From Pelagibacterium halotolerans B2 (GTDB taxonomy: Bacteria; Pseudomonadota; Alphaproteobacteria; Rhizobiales; Devosiaceae), in assembly GCF_000230555.1 (NCBI RefSeq), contig NC_016078.1, forward strand, positions 2,294,001 through 2,358,000: a stretch of 64,000 bases of DNA, read 5' to 3'. The translations under genes and the position numbers were made by a program. Of the stretch, positions 27,482 through 36,487 are shown piece by piece. The notes under the pieces are model-generated. The model was given only the letters and a program-made list of their open reading frames with translations. It made no database searches and was not told the DNA's origin. Within the stretch, counting starts at the first letter, position 1, and every line of letters starts with the position of its first letter.

Positions 27482-29929
27482 CTACTCCGCTGCCTGGGGA
27501 AAGCCGAATTCGGCCATGGCCGCAAATTCATGCGCGTCCTTGCCGTTGACCCGTTCTTCCCACGGATCGACCTGTGCGAATTTCTGCGAATAGACGAAGC
27601 GCTCGTAATAGCGGCGGCGCTTGGCAAAATCATCGACGATATTGGCCTTGATCGACGCCGATCCGACCCGCTTTGCCCATTTGTAGATGCGTTCGAGATA
27701 CCGGCCCTGCTCGCGATAGAGCTGGGTCAGAGCCACAATGATTTCGAGTGCCTCATCCTCGGTCCTGGCGTGGCAGAGAACTTCGGTGCCCTTGATGTCG
27801 AGACCGGCCGCGCCTGCAAAATGAATTTCATAGCCCGAATCCACGCAGATCACGCCGACATCCTTACAGGTCGCCTCGGCACAGTTGCGCGGGCAGCCCG
27901 AAACGGCCATCTTGACCTTGGCCGGGGTCCAACTCCCCCACATGAATTTTTCGATGCGAACGCCAAGGCCGGTAGAATCCTGGGTGCCGAAACGGCACCA
28001 GTCGGACCCGACGCAGGTCTTGACGGTCCGCAACCCCTTTGCGTAGGCGGCACCGGACACCATGCCGGCAGCGTTGAGATCGCCCCAGACAGCGGGTAGG
28101 TCTTCCTTCTTGACGCCCAAAAGGTCGATGCGCTGGCCGCCGGTCACCTTGATGGTGGGGATGGCGAATTTGTCGGCAACATCGGCGATGGCCCGCAATT
28201 CACGCGGATTGGTGATCCCACCCCACATGCGCGGCACCACCGAATAGGTGCCGTCCTTCTGGATATTGGCGTGCACGCGTTCATTGATGAAGCGCGACTG
28301 GTTGTCGTCCTCGTATTCGCCGGGCCATGTCGAGAGCAGGTAGTAGTTGAGCGCCGGGCGACATTTGGCGCAGCCGCACGAGGTTTTCCATTCCAACTCC
28401 TGCATCACGGCGGGAATCGATTTGAGGTCCTTGGCAACGATCAGGCGGCGCACGTCGTCGTGTCCGAGGTCGGTGCACGGGCATATCGGCTGCACCGCAG
28501 CCGGATTGTAGGAATCGCCAAGCGTTGCCGCGAGCAGCTTTTCAACCAGCCCGGTGCACGAGCCGCAACTGGCCGATGCCTTGGTGTGGGCCCGAACGCC
28601 GTCGAGAGAGTTGAGGCCCTTGGATGCGATCGCGCCGGTGATCGCGGATTTACACACACCGTTGCAGCCGCAGATTTCTGCATCATCCGGCAAGGCTGCA
28701 ACGGCCGCCATAGGGTCCAGTTCGGCACCCCCCTGGTAGGCCTGACCAAAGATCAGCGTATCGCGCATGGCGCTGATCGACTCGGCCTTCTTGATGAGAT
28801 CGAAGAACCAGGCGCCATCGCCGGTTTCCCCGTATAGAACAGTCCCGATCACCTTGTCGTCTTCGAGCACCAGGCGCTTATAAACGCCCGCTGCCGCGTC
28901 GCGCAAAACGATCTCTTCGCGCCCCTCGCCCTCGGCGAAATCACCCGCCGAATAGAGGTTGACGCCCGTGACCTTGAGCTGCGTGGCCGTCTTGACCGGC
29001 TTGAACGCTGCGTCGGTTCCGGTCAGCGTTTTGGCTGCGACCTTTGCCATGTCGTAGAGCGGCGCGACGAGCCCATAGACCACACTCTGGTGCTCGACGC
29101 ATTCACCCAGCGCCAGGATATCGGCGTCGGATGTGCGCATCTGGTCATCGACCACGATTCCGCGCTCGACGTGAATGCCGGCATCGGTGGCGATCCGGGT
29201 TTCGGGACGAATTCCGGCCGCCATCACGACGATATCGGCCTGATAGACGGTGCCATCTTCGAGCAAGACCGCCTCGACGCGCTCGTCCCCGAGGATGGCC
29301 TTGGTCTGGGCCTTGCAATGGATGGTGATGCCGCGTTTTTCGAGCTCACGCTGCAGAAGGTAGCCGGCCGCCGGATCGAGCTGGCGCTCCATCAGATGCC
29401 CCATGAGATGGAGAACCACGACCTCCATGCCGCGATTGCGCAGCGCCGCTGCGGCCTCCAGCCCCAGCAAGCCACCGCCGATGACCACGGCCCTGGCGTT
29501 GGGCCGTGTGGATGCAGCGACCATTTTCTCCACATCGTCGAGATCACGGAACGCCATGACGCCGGGCAGATCCTTGCCCGCGATGGGAATGATGAACGGT
29601 GCCGAACCCGTAGCCACGACCAGCTTGTCATAGGGGGTTTCGACACCATTGGCATGAACAGTGCGCGCCGCGCGATCGATCCGGGTAACGGTCTGCCCGA
29701 ACCGGGTATCCACGCCATTGGCGGCATACCAGTCGGCATCGTGCGTGATTATGTCCTCGTAGCTCTTTTCTCCCGACAGGACTGGAGAGAGCATTATGCG
29801 GTTGTAGTTGCCGCGCGGCTCCGCGCCGAACAGGGTGACCTGGTAGCGGGATGGGTCGGTTTCAAACAGGTGCTCGAGCATGCGGCCTGAGGCCATGCCG
29901 GCACCGATGACGACAAGTTTCTCGGTCAT
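27482..29929 (-). CDS. nirB: Nitrite reductase [NAD(P)H] large subunit
   Basis: Siroheme enzyme of 815 residues that reduces nitrite to ammonium. In order: an FAD/NAD(P)H pyridine-nucleotide disulfide domain (VVIGAGMASGRMLEHLF), a BFD-like [2Fe-2S] domain (CGCNGVCKSAI, then ASCGSCTGLV and a further Cys-rich stretch), and the nitrite/sulfite reductase domain with the siroheme-[4Fe-4S] cysteines in KTCVGSDWCRFG and SGCPRNCAEA. Length is normal. Followed directly by nirD. Confidence 0.95.
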   Translation of the reverse strand: MTEKLVVIGAGMASGRMLEHLFETDPSRYQVTLFGAEPRGNYNRIMLSPVLSGEKSYEDIITHDADWYAANGVDTRFGQTVTRIDRAARTVHANGVETPYDKLVVATGSAPFIIPIAGKDLPGVMAFRDLDDVEKMVAASTRPNARAVVIGGGLLGLEAAAALRNRGMEVVVLHLMGHLMERQLDPAAGYLLQRELEKRGITIHCKAQTKAILGDERVEAVLLEDGTVYQADIVVMAAGIRPETRIATDAGIHVERGIVVDDQMRTSDADILALGECVEHQSVVYGLVAPLYDMAKVAAKTLTGTDAAFKPVKTATQLKVTGVNLYSAGDFAEGEGREEIVLRDAAAGVYKRLVLEDDKVIGTVLYGETGDGAWFFDLIKKAESISAMRDTLIFGQAYQGGAELDPMAAVAALPDDAEICGCNGVCKSAITGAIASKGLNSLDGVRAHTKASASCGSCTGLVEKLLAATLGDSYNPAAVQPICPCTDLGHDDVRRLIVAKDLKSIPAVMQELEWKTSCGCAKCRPALNYYLLSTWPGEYEDDNQSRFINERVHANIQKDGTYSVVPRMWGGITNPRELRAIADVADKFAIPTIKVTGGQRIDLLGVKKEDLPAVWGDLNAAGMVSGAAYAKGLRTVKTCVGSDWCRFGTQDSTGLGVRIEKFMWGSWTPAKVKMAVSGCPRNCAEATCKDVGVICVDSGYEIHFAGAAGLDIKGTEVLCHARTEDEALEIIVALTQLYREQGRYLERIYKWAKRVGSASIKANIVDDFAKRRRYYERFVYSQKFAQVDPWEERVNGKDAHEFAAMAEFGFPQAAE

Positions 29930-29950
29930 GATGGTACTCGGGGGCTCGGG

Positions 29951-31240
29951 TTACTCGGCAGGCGCCGGTGCGGCACCGGATGCGTTGCGCCGTTCGATCC
30001 GGCGGACCGACAGGTGCATCCAGACCAGCGCGACAAGGACTATGGCAAACAGCAGCATGAAGCAGCTCGTCCACACACCCGTCAGGTCATTGAGGATGCC
30101 AAAGGCGATCGGAAGGATGAAGCCGCCAAGTCCGCCAATCATCCCGACCAATCCGCCCACCGCGCCCACAGAGCCGGGATAATAGACGGGAATGTGCTTA
30201 TAGACGGCGGCCTTGCCCAGGCTCATGAAGAAGCCAAGCACGAAGGCGACGGCAATGAAACCGACGGCGCCAATGGCAATCTCGAAATGGATAGGCCCAT
30301 CGATGCCGTTGAGCGTAATCCCCGTTTGCGGAATCGAGAGGATAAAGGTTGCGACCGCCGACACGGCCAGCGTCCAGTACATCACCGTCCGTGCGCCGAT
30401 GCGGTCGGAAAGGTGTCCGCCATAAGCGCGGAAGACCGAAGCGGGGATGGAATAGAACGCGGCGATCATGCCGGCGGTCGTGATGTCGAAGCCATAGACT
30501 TCGATCAGGTAACGGGGGAGCCACAGGGAAAGTGCGACGAACGCCCCGAAGGCAAAGAAATAATAGAGCGAGAAGCGCCACACCTGCAAGTTGGCGAGGG
30601 GCGCAAATTCATCGGCAAACCGACGGCCCTTGGCACCCGTTGTCTGACGCGACCGAATGACGGGATCGTCTTCGCTCATAAACCAGAAGACAGCAGCCAT
30701 GACGATGAGTGCTATCGCCCAGGCGACAGCGACGGCCTGCCAGCCGAGCGCCACCATGATGACCGGCGCTGCAAATTTGGTCACCGCCGCGCCGACATTG
30801 CCGACCCCGAAAATGCCCAGCGCAGTCCCCTGTTTTCCGGCCGGGTAGAAGCGCGAAACATAGGCCACACCAACCGCGAACGAGCCCCCGGCAATGCCGA
30901 CGCCCAGCGCCGCAACAAGCATTTGCGGATAGGTCTGGGCAAAGGCCAGAAGCAACGTAGCAACGGCAGAAGCCACCATGGTGAGCGTATAGACGATGCG
31001 GCCGCCGAACCTGTCGGTCCAGATGCCCAGCAAGAGCCGGATCAGTGAGCCGGTCAGAACGGGCGTGCCGACGAGGAGGCCGAATTCCGTTTCCGAGAGC
31101 CCCAATTCGTCCTTTATGCGCACCCCGATGATCGAGAAGATCGTCCAGACGGCAAAACAGACGGTAAAGGCGATCGTGGAAAGCGACAAGGCGCGCGATG
31201 GGTTGGGTGCTGCGTCCTGCTGCGGCAGTGGTGAGGTCAT
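29951..31240 (-). CDS. Nitrate/nitrite transporter, MFS family
   Basis: NarK/NasA-type major facilitator of about 429 residues with 12 predicted membrane helices. The nitrate-signature glycine-rich helices are visible as GVGIAGGSFAVGVAYVSRF and GAVGGLVGMIGGLGGFILP. It imports nitrate for NasA. ATG 31240 is chosen, with GGAGAG upstream; in-frame starts further up would enter the regulatory leader. First gene of the operon narK-nirB-nirD-nasA-cysG, behind the sigma-54 promoter and attenuator described below. Confidence 0.9.
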   Translation of the reverse strand: MTSPLPQQDAAPNPSRALSLSTIAFTVCFAVWTIFSIIGVRIKDELGLSETEFGLLVGTPVLTGSLIRLLLGIWTDRFGGRIVYTLTMVASAVATLLLAFAQTYPQMLVAALGVGIAGGSFAVGVAYVSRFYPAGKQGTALGIFGVGNVGAAVTKFAAPVIMVALGWQAVAVAWAIALIVMAAVFWFMSEDDPVIRSRQTTGAKGRRFADEFAPLANLQVWRFSLYYFFAFGAFVALSLWLPRYLIEVYGFDITTAGMIAAFYSIPASVFRAYGGHLSDRIGARTVMYWTLAVSAVATFILSIPQTGITLNGIDGPIHFEIAIGAVGFIAVAFVLGFFMSLGKAAVYKHIPVYYPGSVGAVGGLVGMIGGLGGFILPIAFGILNDLTGVWTSCFMLLFAIVLVALVWMHLSVRRIERRNASGAAPAPAE

Positions 31241-31280
31241 AATCGTCTCTCCATATGGACCAGGAGGTCCGCTCGGTGCC

Positions 31281-31348
31281 AAAACAAAAACGCCGCCAAC
31301 CAGACAAGACGGGCCGTCCATTGCGGACGGATGCCTTGAAGGTTGGCG
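31281..31348 (-). terminator. Leader attenuator (intrinsic terminator) of the nitrate assimilation operon
   Basis: On the minus strand CGCCAACC (31348-31341) pairs perfectly with GGTTGGCG (31301-31294). Between them sits an inner hairpin CCGTCC-GCAAT-GGACGG (31330-31314). A U-rich run, TTTTTGTTTT (31290-31281), follows after GCG. This is an intrinsic terminator about 40 bases before the narK start codon, so full transcription of the operon needs antitermination. The 5' arm of the stem overlaps the second ANTAR-type hairpin, making the two exclusive. Confidence 0.85.
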
Positions 31349-31384
31349 ACGTTGCCAATTCGGAGGCGCCCGCCGTTGGACGCC
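31343..31384 (-). ncRNA. ANTAR-type two-hairpin NasT target in the narK leader
   Basis: P1 (31384-31365) is GGCGTCC-AACGGC-GGGCGCC, a 7-bp stem with one G-U pair and a six-base loop. P2 (31358-31343) is TTGGC-AACGTC-GCCAA, a 5-bp stem with a six-base loop. Both loops have A at position 1 and G at position 4, the defining feature of RNA bound by ANTAR proteins. A 6-base linker separates them. The GCCAA arm of P2 is part of the terminator stem, so binding of NasT would block termination. Confidence 0.85.
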
Positions 31385-31419
31385 GATATCGGTGCGCAAG
31401 AAGCGCTCGGGAGAGACGT

Positions 31420-31436
31420 AGCACGAAGCGTGCCAA
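31420..31436 (-). promoter_or_regulatory. Sigma-54 (-24/-12) promoter of the nitrate assimilation operon
   Basis: TTGGCACGCTTCGTGCT on the minus strand matches TGGCACG-N4-TTGCW apart from one base and keeps the obligatory GG-N10-GC spacing (GG at 31434-31433, GC at 31422-31421). The start point would be near 31410, which puts P1 of the leader about 25 bases into the RNA. Upstream, 31437-31574 holds a palindrome AATGC-ATTC-GCATT and inverted CTCGCAA/TTGCGAG copies that might bind an activator such as NtrC; no clear NtrC consensus was found. Confidence 0.75.
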
Positions 31437-31574
31437 GTCCACCGCCCCAGAAAGATACTTTCTATTTCAATGGCTTGGAAGTTTTACCTTCTGATGGCAT
31501 ACGCCACTACCTCGCAAGAAACGGCCTAATGCGAATGCATTCTGCCTAATTTGCGAGCAAGGGGAGGCCCAGGA

Positions 31575-32807
31575 CTACAATGAAGGCACCCGTTGCTGGC
31601 CCGCGATATAGGCGTCGAGACGGTCGAGATCGAAACGGGTTCCATCGAAAAACCCGTCGGGGCCCAGGCTCAGCATGCCGCCCTGCGCGCCCATCGCTGT
31701 CGCTTCAGTCAGCGCGCCCTCGATCTTGGCATTGGCCGAAGGCACAGCGATTCCCATCCCATCCAGTGCGGCGCGATAGATGTCCGGGCGGTACGTGCGG
31801 GCGGCCTTTTTTGCATTTTCGGCAGTATGGTCGACCTGCCGCCACCGGACCATTTGCGAGTAGAACCACAGGGCATGGCTGATCCAGGGGAAATTGGCAG
31901 CCCGCTCGAACGGCAGGAAAAAGTCCGGCACATCGACGATATCGGTTTCGCCGATGAAAAGCCGTCCCGTCAGCGCCCGTATGAGGATGGGCGCCGATAT
32001 CCCGAGCCTGTCCTCCCGGGCCAGCATCCCGGCCAGGCTATCGCGATTGTCCGGATCCGCGCACCATCGGGCCGCGCGTGTAATGGCCCGGATGACCGCC
32101 GCCAATTGCTCGGGAAACCGCTCGGCCCACTCGCGCCGGACGCCAAGCACCTTTTCAGGACTGGAACGCCAGATCGACGATTTGGTTGTCACTATGCGTC
32201 CCACGCCGCGCGCGACGGCGACGGAATTGAACGGCTCACCCACGCAATATCCATCAACCCGGCCAGCGCGCAGAGCGTCCGGCAGGAAGGGCGGCGGGAC
32301 CACGACGATTTCGATATCGGACATCGTATCGACGCCCGACGCGGCAAGCCAGTAGCGCAATTCGTAATTGTGCCCGCTCTCGGGATGGACCACTCCGAAG
32401 CGCAGCGCAGGCAGGCCCTTGCTACGCCGATCGGCGATCACTCTGGCCAGTGCCGTTCCACTCGAGCCCGCATCGACCCCAAGGACCTGTCCCCGCTCCT
32501 CCATCGCCCGCCACAGAGGCAGGGATACCGTAACGGCGTTGCCGCCAAGCCCAAGCGCCATGGGCGCGACAAGCGGCACGTCGAGCGGGGTCAGCCCGAG
32601 ATTTGCACTCAACGGCATCGGCGCCAGCATGTGTGCGGCATCGAAATGACCCACGGCAACACGGTCGCGGATATTGGCCCATGACGTTTCCCGCACGAGG
32701 GCGAATTCGAGCCCCTCGGCTTCGGCAAAACCCTGTTCCTGAGCGGCGATCAACACAGCGCTGTCGAGCAGCGGCACATAGCCCAGCGTAATCGGTGTCA
32801 GCCCCAT
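31575..32807 (-). CDS. nasS: Nitrate-sensing regulator NasS
   Basis: About 410 residues of the NrtA-like periplasmic-binding fold but without a signal peptide (MGLTPITLGYVPLLDSAVLI), so cytoplasmic. NasS proteins bind nitrate or nitrite and hold NasT inactive in their absence. Visible family stretches are GHFDAAHMLAPMPLSANLGL, GVDAGSSGTALARVI and RAGRVDGYCVGEPFN. Lies 16 bp downstream of nasT, with GAGGGG before its ATG. Its strand and place directly upstream of the narK promoter suit the role. Confidence 0.9.
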   Translation of the reverse strand: MGLTPITLGYVPLLDSAVLIAAQEQGFAEAEGLEFALVRETSWANIRDRVAVGHFDAAHMLAPMPLSANLGLTPLDVPLVAPMALGLGGNAVTVSLPLWRAMEERGQVLGVDAGSSGTALARVIADRRSKGLPALRFGVVHPESGHNYELRYWLAASGVDTMSDIEIVVVPPPFLPDALRAGRVDGYCVGEPFNSVAVARGVGRIVTTKSSIWRSSPEKVLGVRREWAERFPEQLAAVIRAITRAARWCADPDNRDSLAGMLAREDRLGISAPILIRALTGRLFIGETDIVDVPDFFLPFERAANFPWISHALWFYSQMVRWRQVDHTAENAKKAARTYRPDIYRAALDGMGIAVPSANAKIEGALTEATAMGAQGGMLSLGPDGFFDGTRFDLDRLDAYIAGQQRVPSL

Positions 32808-32823
32808 TCTTGTGCCCCTCTGG

Positions 32824-33411
32824 TCATGGTTCGAGCAACCCAGCCGCCGTAATCAGACTCTGGGCGATCTCGGCGATCTTGCGGTTCTGGTTCATGGCCG
32901 TCTTGCGCAACAGGCCATAGGCCTCGTCCTCCGATAGCCCCCTTGTACGCATCAGAATGCCCTTGGCCTTTTCGACGGTCTTTCGGTCCTCGAGTTCGGA
33001 CCGCGCCGCGGCCAGTTCGCCGCGCAGGCGCGAAAAGGCGTTGAACCGCGAAATCGCCATATCGAGGATCGGTTTGACCCGCTCCTTTTTCAGCCCGTCC
33101 ACCACATAGGCCGAGACTCCGGCGTCGACCGCCGCTTCGATCGAACCCGGATCGGCCCTGTCCACGAACATGGCAATCGGCCGCTGCAGGACGCGCGAGA
33201 GCGCAAAAAAGTGCTCAAGCATGTCCCTGTTGGGATTTTCGAGATCGATGATGACCACATCGGGAGCGATTTCCCCGATCCGGCTAGCCACTTCGTTGAT
33301 TTCGGTAATGACATGAACCGGTCCATGCCCGGCCTCGCGCAGGCCGTCCTCGATGATCGAGGCCCGGATGCGATTGTCGTCGACCACCAGAATGGAAAGC
33401 GTGTGCACCAT
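32824..33411 (-). CDS. nasT: ANTAR-domain response regulator NasT
   Basis: RNA-binding antiterminator of about 195 residues. A receiver-like domain (SILVVDDNRIRASIIEDGL) is followed by a coiled coil and the ANTAR domain: ELEDRKTVEKAKGILMRTRG then LSEDEAYGLLRKTAMNQNRK. In the NasS-NasT system NasT binds two-hairpin leader RNA and prevents termination; such RNA is present ahead of narK. ATG 33411 is used; GTG 33417 is possible and no strong ribosome site is seen. Confidence 0.9.
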   Translation of the reverse strand: MVHTLSILVVDDNRIRASIIEDGLREAGHGPVHVITEINEVASRIGEIAPDVVIIDLENPNRDMLEHFFALSRVLQRPIAMFVDRADPGSIEAAVDAGVSAYVVDGLKKERVKPILDMAISRFNAFSRLRGELAAARSELEDRKTVEKAKGILMRTRGLSEDEAYGLLRKTAMNQNRKIAEIAQSLITAAGLLEP

Positions 33412-33601
33412 GGGCACGTTATGGCGATGATTTCGCCTTTGGGCAATTGCGCCGGACGGGGTTCGGTCGCTCTATTTGCAGCAGTGCATCATAAAGTCTA
33501 ATGGATAGGCGCCAGTGATGGTGGCAGCGTGCGCCCGGCGACGCCACCACCCAATTGATCTTGGCGTATCAAATCACAGCGGGCCCAGCGCATTGCCGAA
33601 G

Positions 33602-34606
33602 ATGACCACGCAATCCATTCGCCCCCACCCCGATATATCGCTGCACCAGCTCAGGATATTCACCGCCGTCGCGCATGCCGCGACGCTGACCGAAGCTGCA
33701 AAGCAACTGGGCATTGCTCAACCGTCCCTGTCCCAGCAGCTCTCGCGCCTTGAAACGCTTGTCGGCGCCCGCCTGTTCAATCGCCGGCCCGGAGAAATGG
33801 AACTGACCGAGGCTGGCCTCTATCTCCTGCCCAAGGCGGAGCACGTGCTGCGCGGCATGCGCGATCTCGAAGACGGACTGATGGAATATACGACCGGACG
33901 TCGAGTCACGATCAGGCTGGCGGGGATAACCTCGGTGTTGCGGGTTCTGCTGCCCCCCGCCCTGCGCCAGCTCCAGACGCGTTTTCCAGATATCGATTTC
34001 GATATCCAGGACATGGCGCCTTCCGACATCCTCGAATTGCTCTATGATCGCCGCATTGCGGTGGGGCTTCTGGCCGACAGTTCCCTGGCGGCGTCTGGCG
34101 GCGGGTTTGCCCAGATACCGCTGCTCACCGATTCTCATGTTCTGGCGGTCCCCGGTCATCTCGACCTTTCCAAGGTCGAGCGCCCCGAGCGTGATCTGCC
34201 GCCTGAAACGCTGGCGCTTCTGAATCAGTCGATTCAATTCGCCTTCGGCACCCAGCACACCAAGCGCGTCGAGAATTGGTATGAGCGCCTGTTTCCCGAC
34301 CACACAGTGGTCGCCCAGTGCCGCAGCTTCGAGGTGGCGGCAGAGCTGGTGCGCGCCGGCGCCGGTGTCTGCCTGGTTCCCGCGCTTTCGTTACTCCATG
34401 GCGCCGAAACCCTCAAAGGTATCCGGCTTTATGCAGTCAACGCCGCCCCGCGGCATATCATGGCGGTTATTCCCACCCAGTATCAGCATGTCGAGCCCTA
34501 CCGAACCTTCCTCGACACACTCAAAGACGCCGCGCAAACCATCGTGCTGCCGCAGGTTCAACCCATTCCCCCCTTTCTCGATGGCGGACCGCAGGCCAAG
34601 TTCTAG
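33602..34606 (+). CDS. LysR family transcriptional regulator next to pqq
   Basis: LTTR of 334 residues. The helix-turn-helix is at the start: LRIFTAVAHAATLTEAAKQL then GIAQPSLSQQLSRLETLVGA. The rest is a type-2 periplasmic-binding effector domain (TIRLAGITSVLRVLLPPALR). ATG 33602 is chosen as it puts the helix-turn-helix at the usual distance. It is divergent from nasT and 103 bp upstream of pqqA on the same strand, with an LTTR-like palindrome between, so it may control PQQ synthesis. No effector can be named. The 190 bp between nasT and this gene show nothing clear. Confidence 0.85.
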   Translation: MTTQSIRPHPDISLHQLRIFTAVAHAATLTEAAKQLGIAQPSLSQQLSRLETLVGARLFNRRPGEMELTEAGLYLLPKAEHVLRGMRDLEDGLMEYTTGRRVTIRLAGITSVLRVLLPPALRQLQTRFPDIDFDIQDMAPSDILELLYDRRIAVGLLADSSLAASGGGFAQIPLLTDSHVLAVPGHLDLSKVERPERDLPPETLALLNQSIQFAFGTQHTKRVENWYERLFPDHTVVAQCRSFEVAAELVRAGAGVCLVPALSLLHGAETLKGIRLYAVNAAPRHIMAVIPTQYQHVEPYRTFLDTLKDAAQTIVLPQVQPIPPFLDGGPQAKF

Positions 34607-34613
34607 TCATAGG

Positions 34614-34643
34614 CGCGCAGCTATGGTCTCCATAGATTGCGCG
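34614..34643. promoter_or_regulatory. LTTR-like inverted repeat upstream of pqqA
   Basis: CTATGG-TCT-CCATAG is a perfect core (34621-34635) and contains the LysR-type T-N11-A. The outer arms CGCGCA and TTGCGCG extend the symmetry to about 13 bases a side with one bulge. It lies 67 bp before the pqqA ATG. No T-run follows, so a terminator for the LysR gene is less likely. Confidence 0.55.
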
Positions 34644-34709
34644 AAAATCGCTCTCTTCGCAGCATGAACGATACGGCAATGACGCCGTGTTCAAACGAGG
34701 AGAAACACT

Positions 34710-34790
34710 ATGGCCTGGAACAAGCCCAAGCTCACTGAAATTCCCGTCAGCATGGAAATCAACATGTACGCTTGCGCCAAGCGCAAGTAA
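34710..34790 (+). CDS. pqqA: PQQ precursor peptide PqqA
   Basis: Peptide of 26 residues, the ribosomal substrate from which pyrroloquinoline quinone is made. It contains Glu16 and Tyr20 in MEINMYACAKRK, the E-x3-Y pair that is crosslinked by PqqE. AGGAG precedes the ATG. The next gene, pqqB, begins 27 bp later. It is too short for most gene finders and would be missed by length cut-offs. Confidence 0.96.
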   Translation: MAWNKPKLTEIPVSMEINMYACAKRK

Positions 34791-34817
34791 TCGATTTGCC
34801 TGCCGCGGCCTCCCGCT

Positions 34818-35726
34818 ATGATTAAAATCCTCATACTCGGTGCCGCGGCAGGCGGCGGCGTTCCGCAGTGGAATTGCGGCTGCGACAATTGCCGCGATGC
34901 CCGTTCGGGCGCGCTCGCCATTGGCGGCAATCAGGCATCGGTGGCCATCAGTTCCGATGGCGCGCACTGGTTTCTGATCAACGCCTCACCCGATTTGCGC
35001 CAGCAGATCGCCAATACATCGGCGCTGTGGCCCAAGCCGGGTCTGAAGCGCCATTCGCCTATTGCAGGCGTCATCCTGACCAATGGCGAAATCGATGCGA
35101 TTACCGGGCTTTTGACGCTGCGCGAGGGATCGCCCTTTACGCTTTACGCCCATGATCGCGTGCTTTCGATTCTCAAAGCCAATTCGATTTTCAATGCGCT
35201 GAAGCCCGAGAATGTAACTCGTCGACCCATTGCGTCTGGCGAGAGGTTCGTTCCGGCGCTACCGGATGGTTCGCCCTCGAGCCTTGAGATTTTTGCCTTC
35301 GCGGCGCCCGGGAAAACCGCGCTGTTTCTCGAAGGTCATGACGAAAATGCCGAAGGCGACACGCTCGGCCTTGTTGTTACCGATCAGACCACCGGCGCGC
35401 GGGTGGTGTTTCTTGCGGCGTGTGCCGCAATCACCGAGGACGTCCTGCGCCTGATCGATGGGGCCGACGCCGTATTTTTCGATGGCACGTTGTGGCGCGA
35501 CGACGAGATGATCGCACAGGGCCTCAGTTCAAAGACCGGCCAGCGCATGGGCCATATTGCGATGAGTGATGCCATTCCCGCGCTGACCGGCACCGCCGTC
35601 GAGAGGAAGTTCTTCCTCCACATCAACAATTCCAATCCGGCCCTGCGTCCGGATTCGGGCGAGCGAAAAGCGCTTGAGGCGGCCGGGTGGTCGATACCCG
35701 CCGAAGGGATGGAGATTACGATATGA
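34818..35726 (+). CDS. pqqB: PQQ biosynthesis protein PqqB
   Basis: Metallo-beta-lactamase-fold oxygenase of 302 residues, acting on the tyrosine-derived intermediate in PQQ synthesis. The start IKILILGAAAGGGVPQWNCG and the Cys-rich CGCDNCRDAR are diagnostic. The gene has normal length and ends in an ATGA overlap with pqqC. Confidence 0.94.
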   Translation: MIKILILGAAAGGGVPQWNCGCDNCRDARSGALAIGGNQASVAISSDGAHWFLINASPDLRQQIANTSALWPKPGLKRHSPIAGVILTNGEIDAITGLLTLREGSPFTLYAHDRVLSILKANSIFNALKPENVTRRPIASGERFVPALPDGSPSSLEIFAFAAPGKTALFLEGHDENAEGDTLGLVVTDQTTGARVVFLAACAAITEDVLRLIDGADAVFFDGTLWRDDEMIAQGLSSKTGQRMGHIAMSDAIPALTGTAVERKFFLHINNSNPALRPDSGERKALEAAGWSIPAEGMEITI

Positions 35727-36487
35727 ACCAGATAACCGCGCTTTCGGTCGCCCCCGATCTCGAGCTCGATTCCCCCGAGGCGCTCGAAGCCCAGCTTCGC
35801 CATATCGGCGCGACGCGCTACCACAATCTGCACCCCTTCCACGGCCTGCTGCATGGCGGCAAGCTCAATAAGGGACAGGTGCAGGCCTGGGCGCTCAACC
35901 GCTATTTCTACCAGAGCACCATTCCGCTCAAGGACGCCGTGGTCATTTCCCGGTTTCGTGACCGCGCCACCCGCATCGAATGGCGCCATCGCATTTCGGA
36001 CCATGACGGCGACATCGGCAGCGAAGGCGGCATCGAGCGGTGGCTCAAGCTGACGACCGGGTTGGGCCTCGACCCCGACTATGTGGAATCGACCGAAGGC
36101 ATCCTGCCTGCCACCCGGTTCGCAGTGGAAGCCTACGTCCATTTCGTGCGCGACCGCACGCCACTCGAAGCCATAGCCTCCTCGCTCACCGAACTGTTTG
36201 CGCCCAATCTGCATCAGGAGCGCATCGCCGGGATGCTCGAGCACTATGATTTCATCTCGCCCGAGGTGATGACCTATTTCTCGCGCCGGCTCGATCAGGC
36301 AACGCGCGATGCCGATTTCGCGCTCGATTACGTCAAGACCCACGCCCGCACACCCGAGGAAAGGCGGTTGGTCTGCAACGCCCTGATCTTCAAGACCAAT
36401 GTGCTTTGGGTGCAGCTCGACGCGCTGCATCACGCCTATGTCGGCGGACACATCCCCCCCGGCGCCTTCGTTCCGGAGGCGACATGA
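35723..36487 (+). CDS. pqqC: Pyrroloquinoline-quinone synthase PqqC
   Basis: Cofactorless oxidase of 254 residues that carries out the final ring closure and oxidation in PQQ synthesis. Family stretches are RYHNLHPFHGLLHGGKLNKG, WALNRYFYQSTIPLKDA and WRHRISDHDGD; the C-terminus has LDALHHAYVGG. ATG 35723 overlaps the pqqB stop and is preferred over an in-frame start at 35687. Confidence 0.95.
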   Translation: MNQITALSVAPDLELDSPEALEAQLRHIGATRYHNLHPFHGLLHGGKLNKGQVQAWALNRYFYQSTIPLKDAVVISRFRDRATRIEWRHRISDHDGDIGSEGGIERWLKLTTGLGLDPDYVESTEGILPATRFAVEAYVHFVRDRTPLEAIASSLTELFAPNLHQERIAGMLEHYDFISPEVMTYFSRRLDQATRDADFALDYVKTHARTPEERRLVCNALIFKTNVLWVQLDALHHAYVGGHIPPGAFVPEAT

